Source of the DNA: CAZMRQ01 sp964568795
GTDB lineage: Bacteria > Pseudomonadota > Gammaproteobacteria > Comchoanobacterales > Comchoanobacteraceae
Length of the DNA stretch: 64,000 nt
Assembly (NCBI GenBank): GCA_964568795.1
Contig: CAZMRQ010000001.1
Span: 1-64,000 of the forward strand
Direction of reading: 5' to 3'
Shown here: positions 62,313-64,000 of the stretch, in pieces
Layout of the letters: each line of letters starts with the position of its first letter
Numbering within the stretch: the first letter of the stretch is position 1
Position numbers and translations under genes: made by a program
Notes under the pieces: generated by a model
Database searches by the model: none
Told to the model about the DNA's origin: nothing
Seen by the model: the letters and a program-made list of their open reading frames with translations, nothing else

Positions 62313-63788
62313 ATGCCAGGCTCTCATAAAAATTCAAACTGTGTGTGTGTGGTGGAGGCTAACGTGGCAAGCGTTCCTCCCAACGAATATGCAGTCTTTA
62401 AAGACGGGTTCAATAAACAGAATTTAGAAATTAAACAAGTGGCTTTACGCATTACTCTAGACGAGATGGCTGGAAGAAGCTGTAAGGCTGATAGCAGCAA
62501 GGTCAGTCATGAGGAGTCAGAATCTGGGCCCAGTGAGGAAGAAAAAAGTGCGCAGAAAAGAGAAGCAAGAGCTCGTATAGAAGGTTTCACAACAAACATG
62601 GTTCGCGATGGTGGTGGATTTGTGTTTGATGAAATTTCTATCACTCAATTATGGACAAGGGTTGTCGATAGAATGAAAAAAGAAGAATTTGAGAATGCCG
62701 TGTTGTCCATGATGAATCAGTACAAAGATACTTGTGACGCATCTAGCGCTGCCGATGACTATAATAAGAAACTCGCATCTGATGAAAGTCAACGAGTTAC
62801 AAAAGTTTTAGACGTATACCAAAGCTACTTTAGTAAACATTACAGCATGGTTTCTGTTTCGGATGATGAGAACGTATTGCGTAGAAAAGTAAACGCTGAT
62901 AAGTCACAGCTACAGAATGCGTTGACTAGTCTTAGGGAGGATATTCTAGGCATTCAGCATGTAAGAATTTGGAATAACGATGTGGCTTTGCAAAAGATGA
63001 ACAAACCAGCATTAGAAAAAGCAATACAAGAATTCAATGAATTTTTTGATAGCGAAAATAGCCTGCTCACCGATCCAACTTTTGACCGTTATAAGCAAGA
63101 ACACCAAGCGCTGACAATTTTAAACAGAGGTCTGATTGGCTTATCTAGCGGTGAGGAAGGCTTACCGGAAGGTCAAATGCTGCGAGCTCATAAAAAATTA
63201 GATATTAATGATCTTAGTATGATGTTATCAGCAATATACTTGGGTGTACCATTGGTTACGACTAATGTGGCGATGGTTTATCAAATAAACAAGTTGGTTA
63301 TGACTTGCACTCTTGCACGCCGGTGTTTGGTCCTATCTCCAACGGCGCCCTTGCCTGATATAGGAGCATTAATTGAAGATGGTCGATATGCGCTTTTTGG
63401 CGCAGTGCAAAAACCTGAGGACAATAAACATAATACTTGTTCGCCAGACAGAAAAGCAAGAGAGTCCAGGGAGGAAACTAAGTTGCCATCATATTTAACA
63501 CCTCCTCGAGAGTTAAGAGGAGGGGGTGCAAGTGGACAAAAATCAACTTCTATAAAGGATGATAGTAGAGGAAAAGACAAATCAACTCCTGAAGGGCTGA
63601 GATGTGCAGCAGACAGGCATACACCTCCCAAAAGGGGGTCAGTAAAGACATTGTCTTTTTTACTCCCACCGCCGGGAGAAGAAGGGGGGCAAAGCTCAAG
63701 TCCAGGTGGCTCTGATCCTGATTCAAGTCCAGGTGGTTCTGATCCTGATTCAAGTCCAGGTAGATCTTCACCACCTTTAAAGCCTTGA
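62313..63788 (+). CDS. ORFan with repeat- and proline-rich C-terminus, 491 aa
   Basis: The first ~300 residues are charged and helical, with no signal peptide. A hydrophobic stretch lies at about 310-335 (MMLSAIYLGVPLVTTNVAMV), and the last ~100 residues are rich in Pro, Gly, Ser and Lys (LTPPRELRGGGASGQKS). The extreme C-terminus carries tandem GGSDPDSSP units. The same DPDSSP core ends the 866-aa protein at 24619-27219, although the two proteins are otherwise unlike. ATG 62313 follows AGGTG. A long frame on the opposite strand (63281-63817) mirrors this low-complexity part and is a shadow. Function unknown. Confidence 0.75.
   Translation: MPGSHKNSNCVCVVEANVASVPPNEYAVFKDGFNKQNLEIKQVALRITLDEMAGRSCKADSSKVSHEESESGPSEEEKSAQKREARARIEGFTTNMVRDGGGFVFDEISITQLWTRVVDRMKKEEFENAVLSMMNQYKDTCDASSAADDYNKKLASDESQRVTKVLDVYQSYFSKHYSMVSVSDDENVLRRKVNADKSQLQNALTSLREDILGIQHVRIWNNDVALQKMNKPALEKAIQEFNEFFDSENSLLTDPTFDRYKQEHQALTILNRGLIGLSSGEEGLPEGQMLRAHKKLDINDLSMMLSAIYLGVPLVTTNVAMVYQINKLVMTCTLARRCLVLSPTAPLPDIGALIEDGRYALFGAVQKPEDNKHNTCSPDRKARESREETKLPSYLTPPRELRGGGASGQKSTSIKDDSRGKDKSTPEGLRCAADRHTPPKRGSVKTLSFLLPPPGEEGGQSSSPGGSDPDSSPGGSDPDSSPGRSSPPLKP
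63696..63761 (+). repeat. 27-bp tandem repeat, about 2.4 copies
   Basis: Units begin at 63696 and 63723, plus a partial unit at 63750, with one base difference between the first two. They encode the SSPGGSDPD repeat at the protein C-terminus. The in-frame unit length of nine codons suggests copy-number change without loss of frame. Confidence 0.85.
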
Positions 63789-63835
63789 TAACCTGATTGT
63801 ATTGATTTCACTGCCACGCCTTGTTACTCTGTTCT

Positions 63836-64000
63836 ATGGATCAAAATAGCGCATTAAAAAAATATTTTCGAGGGTTCTTGCCAGTTGTCATTGATTTGGA
63901 GACATCGGGTTCAGATTGCTCTCGTCACGGCATTCTTGAAATAGCAGCGGTCTTTCCTAAATGGAAATCCAAGTGGCAATCAGGCCAAGTGTACCATGAA
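63836..64000 (+). CDS. rnt: Ribonuclease T, N-terminal 55 residues (runs off window)
   Basis: The 3'-5' exoribonuclease that trims tRNA 3' ends. MDQNSALKKYFRGFLPVVID is followed by LETSGSDCSRHGILEIAAVF, the ExoI (DxE) motif of the DEDD fold, in the FRGFLPVVIDxET context specific to RNase T. This is relevant because at least one tRNA here lacks an encoded CCA and needs end trimming. The ribosome site before the ATG is weak. Confidence 0.88.
   Translation, partial: MDQNSALKKYFRGFLPVVIDLETSGSDCSRHGILEIAAVFPKWKSKWQSGQVYHE

Noticed and set aside
63281..63817. 178-aa open frame on the minus strand
   Set aside because: It mirrors the low-complexity, GC-richer 3' part of the 491-aa gene, which has a promoter, a ribosome site and a longer frame; the minus frame has no start signals.

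Overview
The window looks like a moderately AT-rich gammaproteobacterial chromosome from a host-associated, probably intracellular bacterium. Several things point to Legionellales/Coxiella-type relatives: two Pht-like MFS transporters, a CBU_0592-type small membrane protein, an orphan soluble rnfB next to nth, and a nucleotide (ATP/ADP) translocase. The lineage is an inference from protein family resemblance. No rRNA, CRISPR array, recognisable insertion sequence or phage module was found.

Left part (1-7.2 kb): an accessory, decaying stretch. It holds a truncated ORFan gene at the left edge, a 318-aa ORFan with hydrophobic segments, a GNAT acetyltransferase pseudogene with an in-frame TGA, and a large protein with a YopT/C58-like Cys-His-Asp arrangement. 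An RsmB/NSUN-type methyltransferase closes it. A 64-bp repeat flanks the protease-like gene. Its left copy is fused to the last codons of the methyltransferase gene, which looks like a deletion scar of a former duplicate.

Middle part (7.3-37.7 kb): conserved blocks separated by giant ORFans. The blocks are parA-parB-DciA-like-MFS; trxA-rho-typA; a second MFS gene; a yejB-E-F-A peptide ABC transporter; dps; lepA-lepB-rnc-era-flippase-CBU_0592-like; and epmB, gadB, efp and epmA. EF-P and both of its lysylation enzymes are therefore present.

Right part (37.7-64 kb): two tandem paralogous giants (1063 and 882 aa), tRNA-Ile2(CAT)-metG-rnfB-nth, a 350-aa ORFan, a small secreted protein, a decayed patch and a 1232-aa polytopic giant. 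These are followed by a NIF3/YqfO-like gene, trkH, polA (with a shortened, apparently dead proofreading domain), an FtsE-like gene without Walker A plus a truncated FtsX, hemL, the ATP/ADP translocase, rubredoxin-hydrolase, a repeat-tailed ORFan and the start of RNase T.

A recurring theme is large ORFan proteins (about 320-1230 aa) placed tail-to-tail against housekeeping operons, with 3' ends overlapping or touching. One of them carries EDPF repeats resembling clathrin-adaptor (AP-2) ligands. That protein and the 491-aa protein at 62.3 kb end in similar DPDSSP repeats. Together with the protease-like protein they are good candidates for host-directed effectors, but no secretion genes are in the window and secretion is not shown.
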